Shown here one piece after another: positions 6,063-15,369 of a stretch of 64,000 nt of DNA (its first letter is position 1; each line of letters begins with the position of its first letter). Origin of the DNA: Mucilaginibacter sp. (GTDB lineage Bacteria > Bacteroidota > Bacteroidia > Sphingobacteriales > Sphingobacteriaceae); assembly GCA_028288025.1 (NCBI GenBank), contig JAQBOM010000006.1, positions 1 to 64,000 on the forward strand. The letters are read 5' to 3'. The notes under the pieces were generated by a model. It was not told where the DNA came from. It worked only from the letters and a program-made list of their open reading frames with translations, and made no database searches. The position numbers and the translations under genes are program-made.

Positions 6063-7196
6063 TCAATTTGCAGAATGAATAGATAACAAAGGATCGTTCA
6101 CAATATTTACAACATCGTGGATCTTTTCGTCGAGGTTTTTGACGGCCGTTTGCATCATTAAAAGGTATTCTTTTGGGGCTACATAATTATCCAGTTCGAT
6201 CAGGTTCATTAAACCGAGGATAGATGCTACCGGTCCCCGGTAATCATGTGATTGTATCTGGGCTATTTTAGAAAGCAGCTTATTTTGAACCATGATCTTT
6301 TCTTCGCTTGCTTTCCGTTCAGTAATATTCCTCGCCACATACGAAACACCAATGATCTCATCCTTATCATTTCGTACGGGCTCAAACGCGCAATCCCACC
6401 AAATGTTACCTTTGGCGCCGTAGTTTGCTTGCTGCTCAAGTTGTGTTTTTTCGCCCTTCAGCGCGTTGCGGTAATGTAAATTAAAATCGGCGGCGAAATC
6501 CGGGGGTAAAAATTTAGTCATTTTACGACCGTAAGCCAGCTTTTCGGTATACCTATCCTTGACAAAATCAAACGCAGTACGGTTAAAATCAATGATCTCG
6601 CCGTGTTTTCCCAATAAAAAATAGGAATCGGTCAAACTTTCAAACATCGACCGTAACCTCATGTCATTTCCTGATTTATGTTCTTTTGCCTGCTGCAGGT
6701 CGGTGAAGGTTTTATCCAGTTGATCAATGGTGAGTTTCAACTCCATTACGCCGATAGCGTGTTTGGCTAATATTTTTAAAATTAATTTTTGTTGATCAGA
6801 TAGCTCATGTGGTTTGCTGTCCATAACGCATAGTGTACCCACCCTATGGCCTTCGCTGGTAGTTAGCGGCGCAGCTGCATAAAACCGGGTTTTTGGACCG
6901 CCGGTAACGCTGGGATGGCCGCAAAAACGTTCATACTGATGTGTGTCATTTATGACAAACAGGTAATTGTGTTTGACGGCTTGCCTACAAAATGAAACTT
7001 TACCGGGAACTTGTTCAATGGTTATTCCTTTTTTTACTTTTATCCATTGTGTTTCTTCATCAAGCAGGGTGATCATTGCGACGGGTGAGCTGCATAGTTT
7101 GGCCGCAACGGCTACGGTATGTTTCAGTTCCTTATTGTATTCGAGGTTTAATTTCTCAAATTGTTTTACAACTTTCAACCGCTGTTCCTTGTTCAT
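6063..7196 (-). CDS. GAF-PAS sensor with histidine phospho-acceptor helix but no ATPase domain
   Basis: Cytosolic sensor protein of 377 residues. A GAF domain spans about 20-165 (AMITLLDEETQWIKVK, then RFYAAAPLTTSEGHRVGTLC). A PAS domain spans about 190-300 and ends SYVARNITERKASEEK. A dimerisation/phospho-acceptor helix follows with QSHDYRGPVASILGL, where His317 corresponds to the H-box histidine. Only 60 residues remain, and none of the N, G1, F or G2 boxes of a HATPase domain is present before the stop, so it cannot phosphorylate itself. I chose the ATG at 7194-7196 (MNKEQRL) over an ATG 51 bp upstream because the GAF helix starts there. It lies next to two further sensor kinases on the same strand, which could act on it. 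Confidence 0.85.
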   Translation of the reverse strand: MNKEQRLKVVKQFEKLNLEYNKELKHTVAVAAKLCSSPVAMITLLDEETQWIKVKKGITIEQVPGKVSFCRQAVKHNYLFVINDTHQYERFCGHPSVTGGPKTRFYAAAPLTTSEGHRVGTLCVMDSKPHELSDQQKLILKILAKHAIGVMELKLTIDQLDKTFTDLQQAKEHKSGNDMRLRSMFESLTDSYFLLGKHGEIIDFNRTAFDFVKDRYTEKLAYGRKMTKFLPPDFAADFNLHYRNALKGEKTQLEQQANYGAKGNIWWDCAFEPVRNDKDEIIGVSYVARNITERKASEEKIMVQNKLLSKIAQIQSHDYRGPVASILGLMNLIELDNYVAPKEYLLMMQTAVKNLDEKIHDVVNIVNDPLLSIHSAN

Positions 7197-7383
7197 CGGA
7201 ATTAATTTAGCGTTTAAATTAAAAGGGAAACAACTTAATCCCGCCAAGGCAGAATAGTTATTGCATCAAACAATAATTTAATCAATCAAGTGCAATAACG
7301 GGAAATTTTTGTAATTATTACGTAATTGTTGAAAAATATTTGAAATTAATTTAATCTCGATTTAATGAAGTTTCTTAAATTGA

Positions 7384-8655
7384 CTATTTTTGACTCAGCG
7401 TTATTGTAAATATACTCCCCTTTCCAGGTTCGCTTTCTACGCGGATAGTCCCGCCTGCGGCAACAACGATCCTTTTAACCAGGTATAAACCGATGCCATG
7501 CCCCTCTATAGAGTAATCCAGTCTGCCATACAGATTAAATATCTTATCAACGCTATCTGACGACATACCCATTCCATTATCGCGAACTGACAAGATAATG
7601 TTGTCGCCCTCTATCCGGGTATAGATATGGATCACAGGAGGTTCGTCGCTTTTAAATTTCATACCGTTTGAAACCAGGTTGTACAATATACTTCTCAAAT
7701 TGTTTCTTGAAAAAGGGATAGCATTCACTTCCAGATCGCGTATAATCACAGCACCGGAGGATTTAATTTGATTTTCGAGGCTCCATTCCACATTGTTTAT
7801 TTGTTCCCCGACATCGACCATCTCCAATATGCTTTCGCCTTCTAATTTCCCGATAACGGAAATATCGTTAATGAGGGCGCGGAATTTTTTGACGGAGGAA
7901 TTTATTATTGTTAAAAATTTGCTTTGATTGGGATCAATGACGTATATATGATTCATTACATCAATACTTCCCTCAATATTGGCCAATGGCGCTAAAAGGT
8001 CATGTGACACGGTGTGTACAAAATTATCGAGGTCAGCGTTTAAATTTGAAAGCATAGCGTTCTTTTTATCGAGTTCCAGTTGTGTGATCTTTAATTCTGA
8101 AATGTCATTGAATGTGACGATGGCGCCCGCCCGCGTGTTATCAGCCAGCAGGTAAGGCATTGTTGTCACCTGGTACCACTTACCGTTCCCGGTTTCAACT
8201 TCATTGGTTACTACAACCCCATATTGAAGTACCGATTTGATATCATTAATAATGGTTTCGAATTTAATATTGGTGGAGATATCGCTCAAAGGCCGGCCGG
8301 TGTCAGATTCATGCAGGTTAAGCTGCTCTACGGAACCGAGCGAAAACTGCGTTAGCCGCAGGTTGTTGTCGATAAACAGTTGTACGTGAATGTTGCTCTT
8401 TAAGTAGTTATACAATTCGCCACCAACATCCCGTAGTTCCTTATTTTTTATCTTAACTGGTTTAGCAGTGACCCGTTTAGCGTCGTCCGGTTGTGGTTCC
8501 TTATAGGCAATGGGCATTCCGCTTGAAACCAACCCTTCGCTAACAGCCTTCATACCTCTATTGGGTGCTTTTGACTGCGCAAAAAAAGATGCGAGTTTTT
8601 CCTTTAGTTTTTTTAACTCTGCATCCAGGCCAACACTATACTTATCATCATACAT
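7384..8655 (-). CDS. PAS-domain sensor histidine kinase, paralogue of the C-terminus of the next gene
   Basis: Cytosolic histidine kinase of 423 residues. Order: short coiled-coil start (GLDAELKKLKEKL), a low-similarity linker, a PAS domain (about 90-205; QLFIDNNLRL to AIVTFNDISEL), an H-box with His218 (HTVSHDLLAPLAN), and a HATPase domain with N-box NLVSNGMKFK, G1 DNGMGM and G2 GHGIGLYL. The ATG at 8653-8655 (MYDDKYSVGLDAEL) is supported because it aligns with IYHDQYIISIEAEL inside the 1073-residue protein encoded just upstream; from there to the end the two are clearly homologous. The partner's long NEE/MQS coiled coil is replaced by an unrelated Lys/Pro-rich linker. No response regulator is adjacent. 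Confidence 0.93.
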   Translation of the reverse strand: MYDDKYSVGLDAELKKLKEKLASFFAQSKAPNRGMKAVSEGLVSSGMPIAYKEPQPDDAKRVTAKPVKIKNKELRDVGGELYNYLKSNIHVQLFIDNNLRLTQFSLGSVEQLNLHESDTGRPLSDISTNIKFETIINDIKSVLQYGVVVTNEVETGNGKWYQVTTMPYLLADNTRAGAIVTFNDISELKITQLELDKKNAMLSNLNADLDNFVHTVSHDLLAPLANIEGSIDVMNHIYVIDPNQSKFLTIINSSVKKFRALINDISVIGKLEGESILEMVDVGEQINNVEWSLENQIKSSGAVIIRDLEVNAIPFSRNNLRSILYNLVSNGMKFKSDEPPVIHIYTRIEGDNIILSVRDNGMGMSSDSVDKIFNLYGRLDYSIEGHGIGLYLVKRIVVAAGGTIRVESEPGKGSIFTITLSQK

Positions 8656-8925
8656 CTTCTTGATTTTAACATTAAAAACTCCGACAGAGCGGTATGAGTA
8701 GTATATCAAATATGCAACCAGTTTTTTTCAAAACGAATGATTTTATCGTATATATTTACAAATTATCATATATATTAAAAAATCAGTCAAAAACTCTCGA
8801 AATGAGCTTATTTTAAGAAAAGAGATATTACAACTTTAAGTTGTGAATTAAATTACTTGTAATTTGTTTGAATAAAATTCCTAAAAAACCGACAACTTTT
8901 TCAAAAGTGCAGGTTGATTACCATC

Positions 8926-11900
8926 TTAATTTAATGAAGTTTCAGTTTCCAACTTGGTAGTTGCCAGCTGTTTGGGGTCAGCTTTCAGGTTTATAATGAA
9001 TTTACTGCCTTTTCCAGGCTCACTTTCAACTTTAATGCTGCCCCCGGCGGCAACCACTATTTTCTTAGCCAGGTACAGGCCTATGCCATTTCCTTCAATT
9101 TCATGATGCAGCCTGCCATATAAGTTAAAAATTTTGTCAAGGCCCTCCTTTGGCACCCCAATTCCATTATCTCTTACTGACAATACCACGTTATTCCCGT
9201 TCATTTGGGTATGGATGTTAACCACCGGCGGATCTCCGCCTTTAAATTTAATACCATTTGAAACGAGATTGTATAAAATGCTTCTCAGGTTTTTTCTCGA
9301 AAAAGGAATATGGCTGACCTCAAGGTCCCGGAGAATAACAGCTCCTGATGATTTAATTTTATCCTCCAGGCTCCATTCAATATTGCTTATCTGCTCTTCA
9401 ATATCAACCGACTCTATTTCTGTATCGCTTTCTATTTTGCCGATTGTTGCAATATCGTTTATCAGCGAACGGAATTTTTTTATTGACGAATTTATTATTT
9501 TTAAAAACTTATTCAGCCCCGGGTCCTCAACCTTTATGTGGTTCATTGCACTAATGCTTACTTCAATATTAGCTAACGGCGCCAACAGATCATGTGAAAC
9601 CGTATGCACAAAATTATCCAGGTCGGCATTTATATTCAGCAGGGCAGTATTTTTTTTGTCCAGTTCCAGCTGGGTATTTTTTAATTCAGTAACATCATTA
9701 AAGGTAATGATTGCACCTGTCCGTTTATTATCAGCCTGCAGGTAAGGCATGGTCATTATCTGGTACCATTTGCCATTATTGGTCTCAATTTCTTTGGTTA
9801 TGATGTTACCCGTATCAAGCACCTGTTTAATATCATCAATAATGGTTTCAAATTTGATATTGGTAGATATATTACTCAGCGGCCTGCCAATATCCGTTTC
9901 AAGCAGATTGATCTGTTTTACGGTGCCGGGTGAAAAACGCATCAGCCTGAGGTCGTTATCAATAAACAACTGCCCGTTAATGTTACTCCTGAAATAGTTA
10001 TTCAGGTCGTCATTGATTTCCTGCAGCTCCTTATTTTTTAATTGGTAATCCGAGTTGATGGTGTCCAGCTCTTCGTTTACGGACTGCATTTCCTCGTTGG
10101 TACTCTGCATTTCTTCGTTTGCCGAGATCAGCTCCTCATTAAAAGATTGCATATTCTCGTTAGAGGCATCCAGCTGCTCATAGGCTGAGTTAAGCTTTTC
10201 TTTTAATTCCTTTAATTCTGCCTCGATGCTTATGATGTACTGATCGTGATAGATCTTTTCATCAAAGACTATATGGTCCTGCCGGCCGGCGGAATCCCCT
10301 TTATCTTCGTTAAAGGTTACCAGTAATAATTTTTGTTCGCCCTGCTTTTTTATCAAAGGACTTACGGAAAGACTCACATTAACTGTTGTATTCCCTTGTT
10401 TTATCTTTATCCCCGTAACGGAAGCTTTTTCACTTGTTTTTAAAACCCGGTTGCTTATCGAGCTAAACGCCACCGCGAGCGATTTTGGCAAAAGTTCGGT
10501 TAGATTTGAATTAAAATTTTTCTGGTGAAGATACTTTGTCGTATCGCCATAGGCCTTTACAACGTTATTGTTTTCGTCAACACAAACCACCAGGCCGCCC
10601 GTTTCGGTAACCAGGGTTTCATTTACCGCTTCGGCAAGCGTGGCGGGTATGTTTTTAGATGGTTCCTCCCTTAAAAGGTTGAAAGGCATGCGTTTGTTAT
10701 CGGTCAGCTCGGGTAATGAAAAAGCATCGAAACGTAAAGAACGCTTAGTTTCCAGGTTTTTAAACAGCTTCCATTTTTTGCTGGCCACTTCCAGGTTTTT
10801 TATGATAGGCATTGGGTTTTCGCTGGACCCTAAAAATAGATAGCCATCCATTTTAAGACCAAATAGCAGCATGGTGAATATTTTTTTCTGCAAAATGGGC
10901 GTCATGTATATCAGCAGGTTGCGGCAGCTTACAAAATGCATGTTGCAATACGGCGGGTTCTTCACCAGGTCGTGCTGCGCGAAAATTACCATTTTGCGTA
11001 TAGCAGGTTTTACCCGGTAATTATTTCCTTCCTCTAAAAAATGCCGTTTAAGCCTTTCGGGAGAGACATTTTTTTTAATGCCCTGGTTATAAACGCCCTT
11101 GCCGGCTTGTACCAGGGCTACGCTGTCAATATCCGTGGCAAATATTTTTACTACGGTATCTTTATATTGATCCGTCAGCAACTCACAAATAAGAATGGCC
11201 ATTGAATATGCCTCCTCACCGGTGGCACAGCCGGCAATCCACATTTTGAGTTCTTCACCGGGGCCAAGCTTCTTAAGAATATCGGGCAATATATTTTTTT
11301 GTATGTATTCAAACGCCCCCTTATCCCTGAAAAATGAGGTTACGCTTATCAGGAAATCTTTAGCAAGTGCTTCTACTTCTTCGGGCGTTTCCTTTAAAAA
11401 GCTATAATAATTGACCAGGGACGTAAAATTACCCTGGGCAGCCCTTCTCTTGGTCCTTCTTAATATGGTAGCCAGCTTATAGTCTGAAAAATCATGCTGC
11501 GATCTTTCCTTCATTAAATTTATAATGGCCCCGATGTTTTTTTCGTCATCGCTGCTATCGGGTAATACCTCTCCGCCGTACCGTATATAGTCTTCAATTG
11601 CGCCGGGCATTAATTCGGGCTCCAGCACAAAATCAACCAACCCGGTTGCTATGGCGCTTGAGGGCATATTGCTGAATGCTGAAGTTTCAGGGTTGCGGGC
11701 TATCACCATGCCGCCAGCCTTTTTAATGGCTTTAATGCCGTCCGTCCCATCACTGCCTAACCCGGACAGGATCACCCCTATCGCTTTTTTGCCGCAATCC
11801 ACTGCAAGGGACTTAAAAAGTATATTAATAGTTAAATGCGGCGTTTGCCCTTGTTCCTTGCCGGTTAAATGCAGTTTACCGCGCCGGATGGTCATAAATT

Positions 11901-12147
11901 TATCGTGCGGGATAAGGTAAACCTGGTTGCTTTGCACCTTCATCCCGTCCTGAGCCTCCTTAACCACCAGTTTGCTGTGCCTGGCCAGCAACTCAGCCAT
12001 CCTGCTTTTAAAATCGGACGACAAATGCTGGACGATTATATAAGAAACGCCGTCTAAAGGTGTGTGGTCAAAAAAAGTATTTATCTCTTCCATGCCGCCC
12101 GCAGAGGCGCCTATAGCAATAATATGGTGAGGATCGGGATTAACCAT
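8926..12147 (-). CDS. CheB-CheR-PAS hybrid sensor histidine kinase
   Basis: Large cytosolic signalling protein of 1073 residues joining two chemotaxis enzymes to a kinase. CheB methylesterase domain (about 7-190) with catalytic triad Ser15 (GASAGG), His41 (VQHLSSD) and Asp133 (GLGSDGTDG). CheR methyltransferase domain (about 205-475) with SAM site WIAGCATGEEAYSMA and ATDID, and HDLVKNPP/CRNLLIYM. A PAS-like segment follows, then a regular coiled coil at about 650-715 built of repeated NEEMQS/NEELxxxN units, a second PAS (about 725-835), an H-box with His852 (HTVSHDLLAPLAN) and a HATPase with NLVSNGIKFK, DNGIGV and GNGIGLYL. No CheB receiver domain is present, as usual for this fusion family. 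No chemoreceptor or CheA gene is nearby, so the target is unknown. Confidence 0.96.
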   Translation of the reverse strand: MVNPDPHHIIAIGASAGGMEEINTFFDHTPLDGVSYIIVQHLSSDFKSRMAELLARHSKLVVKEAQDGMKVQSNQVYLIPHDKFMTIRRGKLHLTGKEQGQTPHLTINILFKSLAVDCGKKAIGVILSGLGSDGTDGIKAIKKAGGMVIARNPETSAFSNMPSSAIATGLVDFVLEPELMPGAIEDYIRYGGEVLPDSSDDEKNIGAIINLMKERSQHDFSDYKLATILRRTKRRAAQGNFTSLVNYYSFLKETPEEVEALAKDFLISVTSFFRDKGAFEYIQKNILPDILKKLGPGEELKMWIAGCATGEEAYSMAILICELLTDQYKDTVVKIFATDIDSVALVQAGKGVYNQGIKKNVSPERLKRHFLEEGNNYRVKPAIRKMVIFAQHDLVKNPPYCNMHFVSCRNLLIYMTPILQKKIFTMLLFGLKMDGYLFLGSSENPMPIIKNLEVASKKWKLFKNLETKRSLRFDAFSLPELTDNKRMPFNLLREEPSKNIPATLAEAVNETLVTETGGLVVCVDENNNVVKAYGDTTKYLHQKNFNSNLTELLPKSLAVAFSSISNRVLKTSEKASVTGIKIKQGNTTVNVSLSVSPLIKKQGEQKLLLVTFNEDKGDSAGRQDHIVFDEKIYHDQYIISIEAELKELKEKLNSAYEQLDASNENMQSFNEELISANEEMQSTNEEMQSVNEELDTINSDYQLKNKELQEINDDLNNYFRSNINGQLFIDNDLRLMRFSPGTVKQINLLETDIGRPLSNISTNIKFETIIDDIKQVLDTGNIITKEIETNNGKWYQIMTMPYLQADNKRTGAIITFNDVTELKNTQLELDKKNTALLNINADLDNFVHTVSHDLLAPLANIEVSISAMNHIKVEDPGLNKFLKIINSSIKKFRSLINDIATIGKIESDTEIESVDIEEQISNIEWSLEDKIKSSGAVILRDLEVSHIPFSRKNLRSILYNLVSNGIKFKGGDPPVVNIHTQMNGNNVVLSVRDNGIGVPKEGLDKIFNLYGRLHHEIEGNGIGLYLAKKIVVAAGGSIKVESEPGKGSKFIINLKADPKQLATTKLETETSLN

Positions 12148-12209
12148 AGAGATTTAAAAGAGCGATTATTTGAATTTAAATTAAATTCTGACAAAGAAGT
12201 ATAGATGTG

Positions 12210-12226
12210 TATCAAATATACAACCA
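12210..12226 (-). promoter_or_regulatory. Conserved upstream block with TATATTTG box
   Basis: The 17 bp TATCAAATATACAACCA recur with one change at 8704-8720, upstream of the paralogous kinase. On the minus strand the block contains TATATTTG here (CATATTTG in the other copy), a -7-like box 65 bp before the CheB-CheR ATG. No good -33 box is visible. Confidence 0.45.
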
Positions 12227-12283
12227 AATTTTTAAAAATTAGCGGTTTATGTTATATGTATTTTCCATATTCATTTCGTTTGT

Positions 12284-12330
12284 GTTAAACAAAATAGTCT
12301 TTAGCCTCGCTGGGGCTATATTTGTTTAAC
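12284..12330. repeat. REP-like inverted repeat
   Basis: Outer arms GTTAAACAAAATA and TATTTGTTTAAC surround the hairpin TAGCC-TCGCTGG-GGCTA. It stands alone in the gap between two divergent-free minus-strand genes and has no T run typical of a terminator. Confidence 0.55.
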
Positions 12331-12569
12331 ATAAAGTTATTAGAACTATAAGTTGTAAAGGCAATTGTACGGCCTGTCTGTAAATAATTTTATAAAAAAC
12401 CGACACTGCGTTAAGAGGCCGGTTAACTATTGTATTAGGGTACTACTTAAATTATTATCCTTATTACAAGAACAAACCAGCGTCAAATAATCAACCCGCT
12501 ATTTATGATAAAAGCATTGCCCCAACATTAATCAAAATGAAAGATCTGTGATGAATTAATCGGGTCGAT

Positions 12570-13295
12570 TTACCTGTTTGCAGGTAAGTAGCACACGCCA
12601 ATTACCTGGTCATCAACCCTATCCCATTTAAATATCAGCTGTTCAGCTGGTACCTTATGGCAATCGAATTCCAGCCCGGTTCGGAGTGTGAAATCGTTGT
12701 CAGCGTAATGAAGCTCTGCTTCCTTAAAATCAAGGTATTGTTTTGTTATGGGGTACTGTAATTTATAAAATGCCTCCTTGAAAGAAAATATAAGGGTTGC
12801 AAATAATGCCTGCTCATTATCATCGAGCGTGTTCAAAAATGCCTGTTCGTTAGCAACAAACAACATATCCCAGGTATCCCGGCTCACACCGCCGATGGTT
12901 TCGATATCCAGGCCAATGGCGGCAATATCGTCAATTTTGGCAACTATTGCACCCGCCAGTGTTTTTGAATGACTTATCGACCCTACAAATCCCTTCGGCC
13001 ACAGGGGCTCTTTTACTTCGCCCATTAATATTTCGGCATCGCTTATGCCGAAACGTCCTAAAGCTTCCCGGGCGCAATACCTGCCGGTGCTGAAATCGTT
13101 CTGCCTTTTTACCGCGGCTTTCTGAATCAACGCTTTCTCGGCGGGGGTTAAAGCCTCGGCGCCAACGAAGTCGGTCGTGAAAAATTGCGAAAACAGAGAC
13201 GGATCTAAATTTGAAAAGGTATAGCTCATGGATAGGCTAAGATAAATAAAGGATGTTTTATTATCGACTAAATCAAATCCTAAAACATCCCTCAT
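12570..13295 (-). CDS. 4'-phosphopantetheinyl transferase superfamily protein
   Basis: Transfers the phosphopantetheine arm of CoA to a serine of carrier proteins. The C-terminal half has the magnesium/CoA-binding motif IGLDIE and the FSFKEAFYK motif of Sfp/HetI-type enzymes, and GSISHSKTLAGAIVA supplies the conserved histidine of the N-terminal half. Length about 241 residues fits the Sfp type rather than AcpS. The first ATG (13293-13295) overlaps the stop of the upstream lipoprotein gene as ATGA, which suggests coupled translation. A second ATG at 13227-13229 (MSYTFSNLD) would give 219 residues and is also possible, since the first 22 residues show no family feature. No polyketide or peptide synthetase gene is near, so it may serve a distant cluster or fatty-acid carrier. 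Confidence 0.88.
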   Translation of the reverse strand: MRDVLGFDLVDNKTSFIYLSLSMSYTFSNLDPSLFSQFFTTDFVGAEALTPAEKALIQKAAVKRQNDFSTGRYCAREALGRFGISDAEILMGEVKEPLWPKGFVGSISHSKTLAGAIVAKIDDIAAIGLDIETIGGVSRDTWDMLFVANEQAFLNTLDDNEQALFATLIFSFKEAFYKLQYPITKQYLDFKEAELHYADNDFTLRTGLEFDCHKVPAEQLIFKWDRVDDQVIGVCYLPANR

Positions 13296-13690
13296 TTATC
13301 ACATCCTTTTGATCTTAAAATACTATCCAACGAAGCTGTAAACTGCTTTTGCGCTGCCTTATCGGAATAGGGCAATAATGAATCCAGCTGCATCCTGATC
13401 GTGTCGGCCAGCGCGAGGCTTGTTTTTAATAAAATATCCTTTTGCTTGAGGTATTCTGCCAAACGACTTTGAAAACGTGCCGAATCGGCTTTGTTCTTTG
13501 CCTTTGACAGCGAGTCCTGCATAAAACGGATATTATCAGCCAAAACAAACCGCTGCTTCCTGATGCTTGTAGCACGGCATGAACGATCGGCTAATTTCTC
13601 CAGCCTTTCCTTATTTACCTGTTTAGTCGATTTCGTATTGCAGGAGTATATCGCGGTTAACATCAGGACGAGCAAAAAGTACTTCATCAC
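13292..13690 (-). CDS. Small lipoprotein of unknown function
   Basis: Protein of 132 residues starting MMKYFLLVLMLTAIYSCNT: a lipoprotein signal with lipobox IYSC and lipidated Cys at residue 17. The mature part is rich in Lys, Gln and Leu with heptad-like spacing (about 40-115) and probably forms a helical hairpin or coiled coil. One cysteine in the middle and one at the C-terminus (SKGCDK) are present. It lies 4 bp downstream of the haloperoxidase-like gene and overlaps the phosphopantetheinyl transferase gene by 4 bp, so the three genes look like one operon. I do not recognise the family. Confidence 0.7.
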   Translation of the reverse strand: MMKYFLLVLMLTAIYSCNTKSTKQVNKERLEKLADRSCRATSIRKQRFVLADNIRFMQDSLSKAKNKADSARFQSRLAEYLKQKDILLKTSLALADTIRMQLDSLLPYSDKAAQKQFTASLDSILRSKGCDK

Positions 13691-13694
13691 CTGT

Positions 13695-15068
13695 TTATTT
13701 AATATTTGTTGGCCAAACCAGCATCTTATTTACATTGTCGCCAATTATACGGCCCAAACGTAAACCCTCAATATTATCGGGAGTGTAATGAATACCGCCG
13801 TAAAAACGTGAGTTGGCACATTCCATTGCCATGTCGTTAAAATTGGCATAATGGCGTGCGGTAAATCCATATTGCACCTGGCTGTAATCGGTAAAATCAT
13901 ATTTTCCGCTGCCATCGGTAAACAAATCTGCAAAGATCACTGACCCGGCACCCGATTCGTATGAATGCCCGCTTGTATAGGCCGGGAACGGCGGCGTACC
14001 GATAACCGTTTTAAAATTGGCGTCGATATTTTTTTGAATATAGGTTACCGGCCTGATCAGCACATATTGGTATTTCCCTTTCCAGCAGCTGATAAAGGCA
14101 TCGTTTTCGGCAATCGAAAGTTTGGCAAATGCAACAGAAGCTTTTTCGAGCGTGGCATTATTTTCCTTCAATAATTGGTTCATGATATTAAACGTGTGCC
14201 CAGCGGGTGTACAAGTATTAAAAGGGTCGTCAGCCCAGTATTTGGTGATTTCAACCTGTTCAGGCGTATTATTTTTGACCTGGTGATATACATCCAACGC
14301 CAGCTTATAAAAATCAGAACCCGCAGCGGTTGAGTAGGTTGTTGGTACTACAGGGTTGGTATTTGAAATATTTGCTGCTATAAAAGGCCTGTTGCTGCCC
14401 CATTTTGGACTTACCGGGTTCGGCGCTGTAGGGCTGGTGGGTTCCCAGCAGTAATCTACTGCAGGCAACTTATAAGGCAACTGGAAAGGATCTAAATACG
14501 ACTGGTGAGCGCCGTCGGAAGTTGATGACTGGTAAATGGCAGCAGTAACTGCTTTGCCATACTGCACGGACCGGCTCACCACATCTGCGTTAACGCCTGC
14601 CGATAAAACAGCCAGGTTTGCCGCTTCGGTGCTATCAATTTTAGTGCGGTTGGCTGCTGTAATATTTACATCAAACATATCGCGCATCATATCGGCAATA
14701 GCCGCATTTGAGCTGATCGCCCAATTATATTCGAGGTTTGCAGCAGGCTTCGGCACGCCGCTTATCCCGTTAAGCTGGCCCGAAAGGCTTAGCGCACCGG
14801 GTATACCATTTACTACCGCCTCGTAAGCCGCCACACCAACATATCCGTATGCCCGAGCTGCCTGTGTAGGAAAAAAGCCTTTTGTACTTTTTGTTATCGT
14901 ACACATCAGTGTGAAATAATTCCTGATCTGATCGCTTGAATAACTGCGGGTGGTGCGCGATGACCCCGAAACAGTTACGTGATTAGTATTGGTATATTCC
15001 TTACGGCAAGAGGCAATAAGGACAAACAACAGGATAACAGAGGCTGCCTGAAAGTATTGTTTTTTCAT
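13695..15068 (-). CDS. Vanadium-dependent haloperoxidase / PAP2-type lipoprotein
   Basis: Exported protein of 457 residues with lipobox VLIASC (Cys near residue 21). The C-terminal half carries the PAP2/haloperoxidase core: PPFPAYTSGHSYESGAGS near 355-372 with the SGH motif, and SRFYGGIHY near 425-433, which supply the residues that hold vanadate or phosphate in this superfamily. An upstream Lys/Arg motif is likely around FISCWKGKYQYVLIRPVTY. Members are found in many Bacteroidota; some oxidise halides and others are phosphatases, and sequence reading alone does not separate them. It heads a likely operon with a small lipoprotein and a phosphopantetheinyl transferase. Confidence 0.9.
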   Translation of the reverse strand: MKKQYFQAASVILLFVLIASCRKEYTNTNHVTVSGSSRTTRSYSSDQIRNYFTLMCTITKSTKGFFPTQAARAYGYVGVAAYEAVVNGIPGALSLSGQLNGISGVPKPAANLEYNWAISSNAAIADMMRDMFDVNITAANRTKIDSTEAANLAVLSAGVNADVVSRSVQYGKAVTAAIYQSSTSDGAHQSYLDPFQLPYKLPAVDYCWEPTSPTAPNPVSPKWGSNRPFIAANISNTNPVVPTTYSTAAGSDFYKLALDVYHQVKNNTPEQVEITKYWADDPFNTCTPAGHTFNIMNQLLKENNATLEKASVAFAKLSIAENDAFISCWKGKYQYVLIRPVTYIQKNIDANFKTVIGTPPFPAYTSGHSYESGAGSVIFADLFTDGSGKYDFTDYSQVQYGFTARHYANFNDMAMECANSRFYGGIHYTPDNIEGLRLGRIIGDNVNKMLVWPTNIK

Positions 15069-15369
15069 AATTTTACAATTGACCTGATACTATTCAAATT
15101 GGTTTATACCGACGTAATCAAAAGGTTTGCCAAACGACAACTATTTTAAAAAGTGTAACGAACTCATTTAAAACCTCATATTAACTATATATTAATATTT
15201 TAGCGCATTATCGTTGTACTTAATTAAATACAAGCTGTTGCATAAAAAGGAGAAATAAATTATACCGGGCATAACGCTTTAAAATACCGTGAAAACACGG
15301 TATCAAATACATAGTATTCATTGTAACTTGCTGATGGTAAGTGAATAACTCGTTATAACTCTGGATGAT
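15069..15369. other. Divergent intergenic region
   Basis: 301 bp between the haloperoxidase-like gene (minus) and a membrane-protein gene (plus). It is AT-rich and presumably holds both promoters; I see no convincing box, repeat or small gene. Confidence 0.4.

Larger units (their letters stand above)
12148..12569. other. Gene-free stretch upstream of the CheB-CheR kinase
   Basis: 422 bp with no supported gene. It holds a promoter-like TATATTTG box on the minus strand (plus 12213-12220), which lies in a 17-bp segment shared with the region upstream of the paralogous kinase, and the hairpin at 12284-12330. Confidence 0.55.

Noticed and set aside
9134..9745. Plus-strand frame of 203 codons
   Set aside because: Lies antisense to the conserved kinase domain of the CheB-CheR protein and has no features.
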